From NCBI RefSeq assembly GCF_000003605.2, contig NW_003153746.1, positions 233,103 to 272,324 on the forward strand: a stretch of DNA of 39,222 nucleotides, read 5' to 3'. Origin of the DNA: Saccoglossus kowalevskii. Taxonomy: Eukaryota; Hemichordata; Enteropneusta; Harrimaniidae. Shown piece after piece: positions 23,601-35,900 of the stretch. Numbering within the stretch: the stretch's first letter is position 1; every line of letters begins with the position of its first letter. The position numbers and the translations under genes were made by a program. The notes beneath the pieces were generated by a model, which saw only the letters and a list, made by a program, of their open reading frames with translations, searched no databases and had not been told where the DNA came from.

Positions 23601-26600
23601 ATGAAGTCGACGATGTTGCGGCAATGGCGGACAGGCGTTTTCTGTGCCGTTCTCGTGCTTATTTCGTTGTCAGGTAAGGCGATATAAATTAACTGAGCAT
23701 CGTATTATTCAACCACGTCATTTGAGATTCAACTCGTATTTATTTATATATACTAGTAGTAGGGATTTTTTGCGTAATTGCGTATTTTAGGAAGCCACAT
23801 CTATACAGCTGTGCTACTATTTTTTTACGGGGAAAAGGCAATTTTCGTCGAACTTTTATTACAGCTATTTCATAGCACAATAGCACAGGGTTTTTTTGCG
23901 TTATTTCCTGTGTATCTATCTGAATATCGCGGAGACAATATAGTTGTTTATGTACCACTTTGTGTAGAACAAAGATTCACAAATTCAAATTTATACGTTT
24001 GAAAAATCACAGAAAGGGGCCAACTAACCGGAAAGTATGATCTTTGCATGCAATTGTATTGGGATCTAGACTTCATCGTACTAGTATATGACAGCATCGT
24101 GAGTTGAACACTCGTTACGAGTAATTACGTGAAATATTAGTGCTCGAAACGATACCTACACTGTACGCGGGGATTGACTTTACGGCAGCACTTTTTTGAC
24201 AATATACTTATATAATCTTTGTACTTCAGAATATTCTATATGTATTTATGTAACATATGGGCGGTAGTAGTGGTGGTGGTGGGGGTTGGGGGAAGTCGAA
24301 ATCTAACTAAGCCAAATTTAAATTGTAGAGAATGTAAGCAGGTGATGGCAAACGTAGTCTTAGTAAGTGTGCATGAATATACTTCCCCTCCATTACCCAT
24401 TACATAAATGTACTGTGTTAGCAATGTACAAATTAAGACCAACATGAAATGAACCATACAACAGCAACAACTATGACAACAAGATGGATGGACATAAATA
24501 CGCAATGTGTGTGTAATCGACAGCTATTGATAAACATAACGGTAAATTGCACAGTGACAGTGTGAAGTAAAATAAACGAATCGCCTATGCCTGCAGGCCA
24601 CTGAATACATACGTCTCAATTACTTGCCGTCTTTCTATAAATGTCAATTAAATGAAAACTCGATATTCTTGATGTTTAGTTACGTGTTCTGTATCTTAAA
24701 TCAGTTTCTTTCAAATATCTGCATCCCGACCGTGAGTGACAAAGGCACGCCGTTTGGATGGTATTGAAATGAATAACATAAGTTATACTTACAAACTGGA
24801 CAAGCACATGACACTAAATAAATTAAAAATACCAAAAATAATGAAATGAGACGAATTTTGGTCGTATCGTGTAGAGGTTATATCGTTTATCTTGCTTAAT
24901 ATAAAACTAGCAAAATTCTATTCGGAAATAGTCAAGGATCGCGTTATGACATTTCCTAGAAACCATGAATCTCCTTACACGAAGAACGTATTATACCCTA
25001 GGACAAACACTAAGGGATTAACTTCGTTATGATATCGTTATCGAAGCATATGAATCGGGGGTTTGGTTTTAGTTGTCCGGCCCATTACAATACACCCTTT
25101 TCTTTCGATGTACAGAGAATTTCAGAAAAGTGTGTAGGTTTCGTCTTATCCTTGTTATTCACTGAACAAGGTAGCACGTATCGTGTTATAAATGACGCCA
25201 TAACTTCACAGTTGTAATACACGCCATGCTCCATATACCATGGAGGCAAAAACTTCTTTTTTTTTTACCTCCATGCATATACAAACTGTACAGATCAAAC
25301 ATAATAAATACATTGTTTATATATTTCAGTGACTGTCGTGGAAGGTCTTAATTGTTACGTGTGCTCTTACAGTCTGACAGCAGAAGGTGAAATTGGTACA
25401 AGCTGCAGGGACGACCCTCCAGCCACCGGTAAACTGTACACATGCCCCAGCGACGACGACGTGTGTGCGGTAAGTGTTTCTACGTCGATCTAGTATATAT
25501 TAGTAGTTACAAAGCTCAGTTTGTTTTTGAATTCATCTACTAGTATATAACTACGAGGCAGCGGGTTACAAACGAGCAAAACGTTTACTTTCGTAAAATC
25601 TCTAAGCGCCATAGTCGCCCGGCATAGTCGTCGCGAGGATCGCCACGTGGTGTTCGATATGGTACCCATACGACGTATAAAACAGATTGGTTTGGGTACA
25701 AACATCTAATTATCTGTACTTTATATAAATAAATAACCCTCTCTATTGTAGAAATAATATACCTTTTTACAACATGTTTTGAAGCCATTAGCAATGACAC
25801 GTTCTTGTTCAATTTACGTACGCGATATTGATTCCATTAAAATGTATTCAGTTTAAAGCTAAATTATATGTGTTTTTACTCATAATCGCCGACTTATTGA
25901 AATTTGCAAACTTTTATACCGAAATAGAACACAACCAGAGAGCGAGTGTGACAGGTTGTCATGACGACGTGGAGTAATTGGACAACAAGTCTATTAGTAT
26001 CGTTGGTATTGTCCCCAATACGACGAATATTGACTAAAGATCTCTTTATTTAAAGTCGAGTAATAATGTGTTGTGCAGTTTGAACTGTGCTACCCTGTTT
26101 GTAAGATATGCAAATTGATATATAACGGTTTTGTACAATTTGGAACGATCTCGACTTTTGTGGATTGCTGTCAAGAAGTCATGTGAAGCATAGATGTGAA
26201 CGAAGAAAAAATGGGGGGGGGTATTGGAACAATCTTTTGAATATTTAACATTATAGTGTTCCACGGATTGTTGGCGATTTTTTTAAAATGGTCCATCGCT
26301 AGAGACATTATCGCTACGGAGAAAACATAAATTCATTGTTTCCGTTCTTTGCCTTTTATTTAATGGAAGATTTCGCAGAGGGAAATATCAATGATTTGTG
26401 TTAATTTCACAGTTATTCTAATTTAGAATCATCTAATCATAAATACTTATAGATTTCACTGGCATTCATTTGATACAATCAGTCAGGTAATGGGCGCAGT
26501 GCAATGACATCATTTGAGAACGCTCCAATGTTATTTCATCGCTCAACAAAAATCTATGTTTCTGTTTGAATTGTGAAATTTATAAAAATGAAGGAAATGA

Positions 26601-27084
26601 ATAGTAATACTATTTATTAGTTTTAATGAAAACAGTGCGTGTGTTCATAACGACAATTGCTGCTCTGCGAAATACTAGTATACATTGTATTTTATATAAA
26701 CCCCGATATTTTCTCCTTTTTTTGGATGATATTCCCCAATGCCTTGTCCCTCGCAACCCTCAGATCAATCAATAATTAATTTCTTAATTAATAAATTAAT
26801 TTCTATTTATTTTTAAATTTACATGCTCACAGCTGAGAGTCTCCAAAATCAACGGTCATCTTACTGAATTGAGACGGTACTGCTCCATGAACTGTATCAG
26901 TGCGGACGAGGAATGCAATGAAGAGGACTACCAGACAGACTTTGACACAATGCATGATGGGATATGTTACCGTTGCTGTGAGGAACATGGATGCAATGGC
27001 AGATGGGCTGATACAGCCAGCAGCGTATCGGCAGCAAAACTTGTAATACTAATATCGGTAACCATGGCAACATTCCTGAGCTGA
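23601..27084 (+). CDS. Ly6/uPAR-type three-finger protein, probably GPI-anchored
   Basis: Exons 23601-23673, 25330-25469 and 26833-27084 (TGA at 27082) join in phase 1 and then phase 0, giving 154 residues. Residues 1-30 form a signal peptide (MKSTMLRQWRTGVF, then CAVLVLISLSGVTVVEG). The mature part starts LNCYVC, the classic Ly6 opening, and ends its fold with CCEEHGCNG, the classic CC...CN closing. Twelve mature cysteines lie at 33, 36, 50, 63, 70, 88, 92, 99, 116, 119, 120 and 125, which could form six disulfides; classic Ly6 domains have eight to ten. Residues 141-153 are hydrophobic after a small-residue stretch (TASSVSAA), as in GPI-anchor signals. Family members act as cell-surface ligands, receptors or modulators of other membrane proteins. 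The specific role here cannot be told. The introns (1.66 and 1.36 kb) contain no recognised gene. Confidence 0.85.
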
Positions 27085-27851
27085 TGAACAGTGATTTTGA
27101 AATGAAACAAATTTCACCTTTATAGTGTTAATTTGTCAGATATTTGAAAGTTTGAGTCTGAGGAATATTGGGAGGGCACTATTTGAAAAGAGTGAAAACC
27201 ATAAAACACGTAGCTGTAGCAAAGTTCAAAAATATTGATCCACCATCCTCACCCCCCATGCTTTTAATGGTCGATCCCTTACTGGGTTACAATGAAAAGG
27301 AAACACACATCAGTGTTGTACCGGACATTAACATGATGTGCAATTCAAATTGATTTTATATTGTTCATTACAAATACAATTTCTAAATACGTCTGAATAG
27401 ATACAAACATTTCTGCCCATTTCCTAGACAGGCGTAGTTTTCAGACATTTCCTGTTCTTAAACGAAAAAATATTGGCCTTATTTAAACATTGTGAAATGT
27501 ACAGCAATTTCTTTTTAGTTTTCATATTGTGTTCGAAATATACAGTGTTTTGACAAGTACTCATTAGTTAAAGTTGAAAACAGCCTGACAAAGTAGGTTG
27601 TTATTACGCCCTCTGACGATGGTTAACATGTTGACGTAGAGGGCGCTAATCACATAAATTTACCAGACGAGGTAGAAGAAACTGGAAAACTATTTTTTAA
27701 TTTCTAAGATGACAAATATTTATGGTTTTTGTTAAAATATATTGTTATATGCAAATTTTGATTTTATATTTCAGAACAGATTATTGAGAAATATATAGAA
27801 GTTAAATTTTTTATGTAAATTTTACAAATGTTTTAATATATTTCTGATGAC

Positions 27852-27857
27852 AATAAA
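27852..27857 (+). terminator. Probable polyadenylation signal of the Ly6-type gene
   Basis: AATAAA lies 770 bases after the stop codon at 27082, in an AT-rich 3' flank. It is the clearest candidate before the inverted MITE at 27989. Confidence 0.4.
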
Positions 27858-27988
27858 ATTGAAATCATTTTAAATTGTGTTACTTCAGTCAGTGGAAAGT
27901 TTACATTCAAGTTGATGTGCATTTGCATATATAGTTTCTATTGAGCTGAAGACATAACTGCTAACTGTAAGCATGTACACATAGTTCG

Positions 27989-28234
27989 TAACTTTTCACC
28001 ACCACTTCCCTCTTTTCATAAAAATTCACAAAATAGTCCCGTTTATAGTCTGCACTTTCCATCAGACGATTGGTACAAAAATAGCCAATTTTTTTGAGTA
28101 AAAACCGAAAATTGAGTCAGGTTTTGTCTGTTGGTTCCAAACGTGGGATTCATTTCAAGAAATATTGAAGAATATACCAGTAAGAAAAAATCACGGAAAA
28201 ATGTGGGTGAGAAATTCAGAGGTTGAAAAAGTCA
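27989..28234. mobile_element. MITE with TTTTCACCACCA ends (copy 2, inverted)
   Basis: It begins TAACTTTTCACCACCA and contains AGTCCCGTTTATAGTCTGCA, which is the reverse complement of the corresponding part of the copy at 35060-35265. Its far end (GGTTGAAAAAGTCA) is decayed. It lies between the converging Ly6-type and DUS3L genes. Confidence 0.65.
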
Positions 28235-29936
28235 AGTACAATATCAAAATAAAAATTGACAAATACTTTCAAAGTATTGCACACATCCCTTTCCTTACCA
28301 GGTTAACTTGCAGTGTAGCTCTCTATATTTCTCAAGGTAGAAGCCAACTCATAAACGCAAATACCGGGCTACCCAGAATTTAATCATTTTCCAATAAATA
28401 GTACTTAAGGACATAAGAATATTTACTTTAAAAAGGTTGAGGGTCATTAGCCTAAATTTTAACGAAATAATGACTGTATTTTGTGTAGATAGTGGCCATT
28501 TATTCAGCATTACAACACATTTACCATAGCTTCCTATGGCAGAGATATGGCATACCTTAAATTGTAAGCTGGTGATACAGACTGAAAAAATCATATAACG
28601 TACTGTGAATGATGGAGTACTTTTTGTGTTTCTGAATTATTAAAAAAAAAAAGTGTTGAAAAATGCAATTTTTTTTCTTTAACATACTCTATGGAATTGC
28701 TCAAAACTAGTAATTTTGAGAGATACGAGGACAATTTTTGCAAAAACACACTAAATAATTCAGAGAGTCATGTCAGGTAATTTATTTGAGTTGTGGGGAT
28801 GACAGTGAAATAAGACAAGTAGGACATATCTAATTATGTGATTTTTATTTCACCTCAAAAATAAAATCTTGACAGTTGTAAAACTTCATGGCGAGAATAC
28901 AATAAATCAAATGAAAGCAGTCAAATTAATACAAACTTGATATCCCAAATTCAATTTTGCAACAGTCGTGCAACATCGGGTGTTCAATACAAATGCACCC
29001 CTTTTCTTTTTTGCTGAGCATAATATATTTTTTTCTGTCTGCACTTTATAAAAATGTCATCTGTGTTTACTTTTCCCATGATGCAACATGCTGAACATAA
29101 ACACTTGAGGTACTAAGAACTGAAACACTGATAAATTGTTACATGTGTTAATCAGTCTAAATTCATTTCAACATGAAAATAAACAGTAACATTTTTCTGT
29201 GTGTATTTTTTTATTCTCAGATATTGTACAAATCAATTAATTTAACTGAAATGAATAAGACACTTACCCCGACAAATACAAAGCTTCAAATTGACTAATG
29301 TCATATCTGCTTTTCTGAAGCTTCTTGAAATTAAGAAAAACTTATTTGTGTTTCAGGATATACACTAATGACAATAAATTCCTAATTGTACTACTGTAAA
29401 ACCTTCTAAATTAGGAAAAAGTAAATCCTTTTTCATTTAGATAATAAACTAAATAATTGAACGGAGAAAAAAATGTTAATGCCAACAGCCATATTATTCT
29501 GAAAATACAACATCAATATGATGTGAACCAATTCACCTGTAATCAAAATCAGATACACAGTCTGGAATAATTTACACAGCGTATAAACAAAATAAACAAA
29601 TGCAAACTATAGAGGGCAGTATATACATTTTTTGCAAGAAACTTTCATAATAGTTAAACAATAAGTAATTGCTTTAAAGACAATTATAATTTGTACAATA
29701 TTGTTATTGTAAGTAATATATATTTATGTTACAATATATATTTACCAACAAATTTTCTTTAGGTATCTAATTTTCAACTCTGTGTAAAGGAGTACAGTAT
29801 CCATAAAGAAACAATAGAGGAAGCATTTACTGTTAGACAATTTAAACATAATTTTGTTGATCAAATCCTGCTTTCTCCGAGAACTGTCACCATCAATATC
29901 ACATGTATATTTTCACCAGATTTCTGAGCTGCTTAT
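28235..29936. other. Intergenic DNA and 3' flank of DUS3L
   Basis: AT-rich with no supportable coding region. Several TTTATT sequences on this strand could be polyadenylation signals for DUS3L, which runs leftward; none can be singled out. An AATAAA on the - strand overlaps the DUS3L stop codon itself. Confidence 0.45.
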
Positions 29937-32900
29937 TTATTTGTAGGAATTTGCACGATGTTTGGGAAGAAACTCAAAACCACTGGGAACAGGACCAAGT
30001 AACATCTCACTGAAAAAAAGAAAATATTGAATATTAAAAAGATAAAAATATGAAAAGTATATTAATATGTGATACCTACAAAGTGTAAAAAAAATGAACG
30101 CCCCCCCTCTTTACATCTGCCTAGATTTTTGTCCAAACTGAGGCAGGATCAAACTGAATATTTGGTTGAATAATTCAAGCAGTCCGACCCAGTTATGAGT
30201 TGCCAACCCATGCACACTACTGACTAGAAAGAAACATTCTATTGTTGAACTTAGTGATTGAAACTGAATATGCTGTATTAGTTTTAACTACAAACACTGA
30301 CTTGAACATATTATCGATGGTTTATCATTTACTGTTTATTTGTATACCATCTGAGCTTTTTTTATCTGTTTATTTGGGTAATCCTTTTTTATAATTAGAA
30401 TTATAAAATTGAGTTACCAATTAAGGAATTGTTCATTTGAGTAGTTTCGGAGTACGACATTGTCACCATTCCTCAAATTAATGCCAAATTGTTATTTAAG
30501 AACCAGCTTTCCAATTTGACTTTTGTTTTTGATTTTTTGATTGGACTGGGCCAAGAATAAGTGACTTTGCAATATACCAAGTACTTTAATATAAATTATT
30601 TTCGTTTGCAATTAATTTTCCCTACTTTCGTTGAAGGAATGATTCGATGAAAATAAAATCCAGCGAATATATCTTTTTTCCTATATTTTACATTCAATTC
30701 ATCAAAACACCCAAAAAAGTCCTTTCAGCAAAAATTAATTCTAGCTAAAATACAGTTTTTTACAGTAACACTTGAACTCATGAATGACCTATTGCCATTA
30801 ATTTTCTCAGTGAGAAATAAATGTGATTGTAGAAAGCATGAAACAAATTTATACACATACAAATACATAGTTACCATAGTTACCTGATTTTGACCCAATC
30901 ACCACAATTTGGGCTGGCCATTAATGTCTCAAGATCATCCCTGCCGAAATAACATGGCGGGCGCTGATTAATTTTCTGGGGGATGCTCTCTAATATACCA
31001 ACGGGAATGTAGCGATATAAAAATGACAACCATTCCAGGAGAAATCTGCGAGTTCTGTCAACTCCCTGTGAAATAAAAATTTAAACAATTATATCTTAAA
31101 AATTAATAATACATATTGTTGAGTACAACTACAATTTTATTTAATTTCACACCGGTTGATCAATAACATGAAAATGTTGAAACTGAAAAATAAAATTTCA
31201 AATTTTTTTTAAAAACAAAAATAGTTCTTCTTAAGAGATTTCTACATCTAACTAAATTTATTTTCTTTCCAACAATGCGATTATTGTCAATAGAAGTCTT
31301 GCAATATTGAGATTTAGATGTACACACCTGTTGATCTGATCCCCAGTGTTCAAGTCCATAATTTGTGAAGTCTCTAAGAATATCAAATCTCTCAGAAGAG
31401 GAGATGTCCCAATGTCTGTTGAGGAAGTAAAAAAAAAAAACTATGAAAACTAGTACAGATGTTGGTATAGTTTTTGTAATTCCTTTGCAAATTTTCCAAT
31501 AGACTAAATTCTATCAGAACCAAAATTTAATTTTTAATAAAAAACAGGTAATATTCTTGAGTAGAAGATTACATGCTGCATGTGTATGATAATTGATTGG
31601 TTTCAGCTTAAAATCATCAGTAAGGGTTTAATTGGCTAAACTCAGGGGTTTCATTAAGAGCCGGCCGCCAGCCATATGGCCTGCTATAAGCCCAAATTGG
31701 CTGCCTACTTTCTGGTCTCCCCTTGACCGCCTACGGCGGTCGCACTGCTGAGAGCCTTTTTATTTTTTGCCTGTTGTTACAGGATGATGGCCTGTTATTA
31801 AATGTATTTGTGAAACCCCTGTAAACTTATGTTTGTTTTCTGTGTGTGTCTGTAACCAAGGTTTTCGCACTTATTTTTTAATGCCATCATTTTTTTGCAC
31901 CAACAATTTTTGTTGTTGTAAAAGCTATTACAAGTTTAGATTGTCATGCAAGGGTGTTAAATCTGATGAGATATCTTCTTTGTACCTTTGTTCTTTGATT
32001 TCAGTGAAGACCCATGGTTTAATTAAAGCACCCCTAGCAATCATGACACCTGACACGCCAGTATGTTGTCTTTGTCTGTTAGCATCTTCATAAGAAAGGA
32101 TATCGCCATTACCTAACAAATACACAATTAAACATTAGATTTGCATCTCATGTTTCGCAATTCACTTCAACATACTGCATTATACAATAATATGCAAAAA
32201 AAATCAGATACATTTTTTTGATAATTTAGCATTGCTATTTTTAGGTTTTGTTAAAATATTTATTTGTTAATACATTACAGCATTGAAATGTGTCAATATC
32301 CAAAAGAGGATACGATTTCAATAAAGACATTACATTGAATAGCAATCATAGCTCGAGTCTCTGTCAGTGATCTGTTTTTAATCACCTATGTGGCTTTTCA
32401 ACACATAACTATGTCATTATTTCTTTGATTTTACATCATAAATACAGCTAATACATTACTGTTTCCCTAAAACTAGAAGGCATGTGCAGAAATGTAGCCG
32501 AGTCATGACATCACAATCACGGGATAGCAACAAGTGCATTCTGGGTAAATTACGTCATCGGGGAGAACCCTGAGGTTTTCTGCGCACATGTTTCAATTAT
32601 CCATGTCAGCTCAGCACAATGAGAAAGTATCAAAAAAAGAATTAAAAAAAACAATTTTGCAAAATCAGATCTTTTCTTAGAGTTTACTAGAACTAACTTG
32701 ACTCAATATTCTAATACTCACCATATAGCGGCATTGGCTTAGCTATCTCTGCACATTTGGAGATATAATCCCAGTCTGCTATTTTAGTGTAACGTTGTTC
32801 ACGTGAACGACCATGGAGCTAAAAACAATGCAAGTATACAAGTTACAAGTGAGGAAGATGCATGGACATGCAACTGATAAGTGCACAGCAGGATAATCAT

Positions 32901-35900
32901 TTCCAGTTTCCATTCCATTTCCAAAATTTTGTGCTTTCAATAAAGGGCTGTTGCACTCTATTTGTACTCACCGTTACCATGGAAACTCCCCAATCTCGTA
33001 GTCTGGGTAAGACTTTATGTGCTGTAAAGTTGTTGTCTTGGATACCAGCTCTCATTTTGACAGTGATCGGTATATCCATCACCTGTGTAGTTTTGAAAAA
33101 GAAGAGAAAACGAGTAATTGCATTTCATAGTCCCAGGAGTTATATATCAAGTTTGCTCCAAAATGCATTCACTAAAACAAAATGGCCACCAGTTGGCCAT
33201 TTTTTTTAGTACAATCTGACAATCAAAGTGTTGTGCATTATCGTGCTATAAAGTCTGATGTACCTACCAAACTTGAACAAAATCTGTCCATGAACGACTG
33301 AGATCCAGATACTAAATTGAAAAAAATGCAATGAATTTTTAACATTACAACTGCAATTTGATCACATATATGATGTATATTTAAGGTTTGAACAAAATGA
33401 CTTGCATCAAGATCCCATAATGTCTGATGTTTGAACAAAATCCATTTATATGTATAAACAAAAAAATATAAAATGGCTGCCAATTTGACATCTTGAATCT
33501 TATCATGATACAATTACATGTGCTTATGTGCGACATGGTGTCAAACATGTATATTATCGGTATGTTTGAAAATAATTCGTCAAAGCATGTTAGATAAGGC
33601 CCTGGGAACAGCATACATTAAAAGAAAAGTAGCTTCCAGCATGGACCCTCTAACAGAGTTAGAGGGTCTATGCTTCCAGTCAGCCATTTTTAATCCAATC
33701 TGAGAAACAAAATGACATGAATCAAGGCCACATAATGTCCAATGTTTGTACCAAGTTTGAACAAAGTCAGAGATCCAGTTCCAATTCTGATGAATATTTA
33801 GCACAAAAATAACCGCCATTTGGTCATCTTGAAAAGGTTTATGAAATGAATGGACATGCATATGGCACTTAAGTCATTGGGTGTATTTGTAAAGTTTGAA
33901 TGTGATCAGACCAGCCATGTCTGAGATGGAGACACTCACACATATATGGACACATGCACACACACATAAGTCCCCATTTTCAGACTTTCAGACATAACTT
34001 CATTCTTTCATATTGATTTCAAAACCCTGGCCATTAAAGCAGATTTGGTTAAGCCAATGGTGAAAGGTCACTGTGTATAAAACCAAATTTAACATGGCTG
34101 CCAATACAGATTAAATTCTCAAAATACATACAAGACCAAGTGTAAATTAATCATAATTTTAGAATAAATATAACCATTGTGTATTGATCATTTTTTATCA
34201 AACTGCAGTCAATGCTGCTAAGTTTAATTTCCGGAATACAGTTAAATATGCAAACATTCTTGTTGTGAAGGCAAAATCATCACCCTGGAGATGAATGGTT
34301 CCCTGCTTGAACTTTGACCTTCACAAGTGTGATGCACCATGGGAATACCACAATAACCACTCTCGCTTCACTCGCTATAAAACCAGGGATATCTATTTTA
34401 AGCATGCAAATTTGTATGCAAATTCTAAAATAAAAATATAATACATACTGATGACATTCCTGTTATTATGTGTTCAAATCTGCTGAGTCTACCCATGAGG
34501 GCGCAACCACCACCCTGTGAAAAAGGAGGGGAAATCATAAAAAGCTTGTCTACCAGCAAAAACATGCATGGATGGCAGGACACCTGGAATTATTCAACAA
34601 ATTAACCTTATCACATGCATAGGATTGTATGTAGACTCAATTTCCAGTCTGTCCCCTGCAGTGTTTTCGCTATGACTGGGAACATAGTATATGTAAAACC
34701 ATTGGGAAAGTATGCTAGTATTCATGCAGGGAGGGCAGGTAGCAAAATTGTTGAACATCATGGAAGCGCTTTACTAGCATTTATGCGCCGTGTCAACAGC
34801 ATATATTTAAATGAAGCTAGTCGGACTAAACGTATACATTTGTCATAACAGGTAGTTACAATCTCGATGAATTATAAATGGCAAGAGCGTTATGTTTTAG
34901 TAAGAGATAATTTACCTTCTTAAACACCAGATCTATTGGACATCCCACATTGACATCAATAAAATCAATATCCATCTTGTCATTAAGAATCTCAGCACAT
35001 TTAGTCATTGTATCCGGGAAAGAACCACATAGCTAAAGAAAGGAATATTATTATAGGTATTAACCTTTTCACCACCAGACTTTTTCACCCAATTTTTTTT
35101 GCACTTTGTTCTTATACTATTCCATATTTTTGGCAATGAACCCAAATTTTGCAGCCAAGAGTAAATTTTGCTATTTTTCCCCCAATCTTCTGAAGGAAAG
35201 TGCAGACTATAAACGGGACTATTTTGTGAATTTGCGGTGAAAAGCGGGAACTGGTGGTGAAAAAACACATATAAGTAAACATTACATGATAAAAACAAAT
35301 AAACATTATTGGTACATCAGTGCCTTCATTATCAATCTCTGCAATCCCCACCCCATACCACCATCATTGCGTCTTCCAACCGACATAAATTTCTCTTACC
35401 TGAACACCAAATAAATCCTCAGTATGGTGTCTTTTGACCAAAGCCCACTCAGACAGCTGACCTTGCAATAGATTGGTGCACATAGCCATTTCACCACATG
35501 TGATATCGGCTCCATATCGTTTACATATACGTCTGAATGGTAGGTTTCCAACCTGATTATCATTATCAGAAAATAATAAAAGTGGTAATGAGTAGATAAT
35601 GAAAAATATGACAAGCACATCATAGCTTAGGTAAAGTTGAATCTCTTTGAAGTTTCAAAAGCGCATTGAGTATATTTAGTGGCAACAGAATCACAAGTTT
35701 CCTATAACTAAGAGGAAATGAAAGGGTTGTATCTCGTAATTATTGACCATACATGCATTTTGTTGATATGAACATGTCCATAACACTGAAATGTCAGATA
35801 TTACCGGACCCTAAATAATTCATCACAGGGTGATAAAATGTTAAATATTGTTTTAAGATAATAACTTACTGTCGTCAACGGAGCTAAGTAAAGTTTATTG

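Noticed and set aside
33238-33861. Several minus-strand frames of 77-93 codons in a DUS3L intron
   Set aside because: They overlap each other, lie in degenerate repeats, and are not flanked by usable splice sites in phase with DUS3L.
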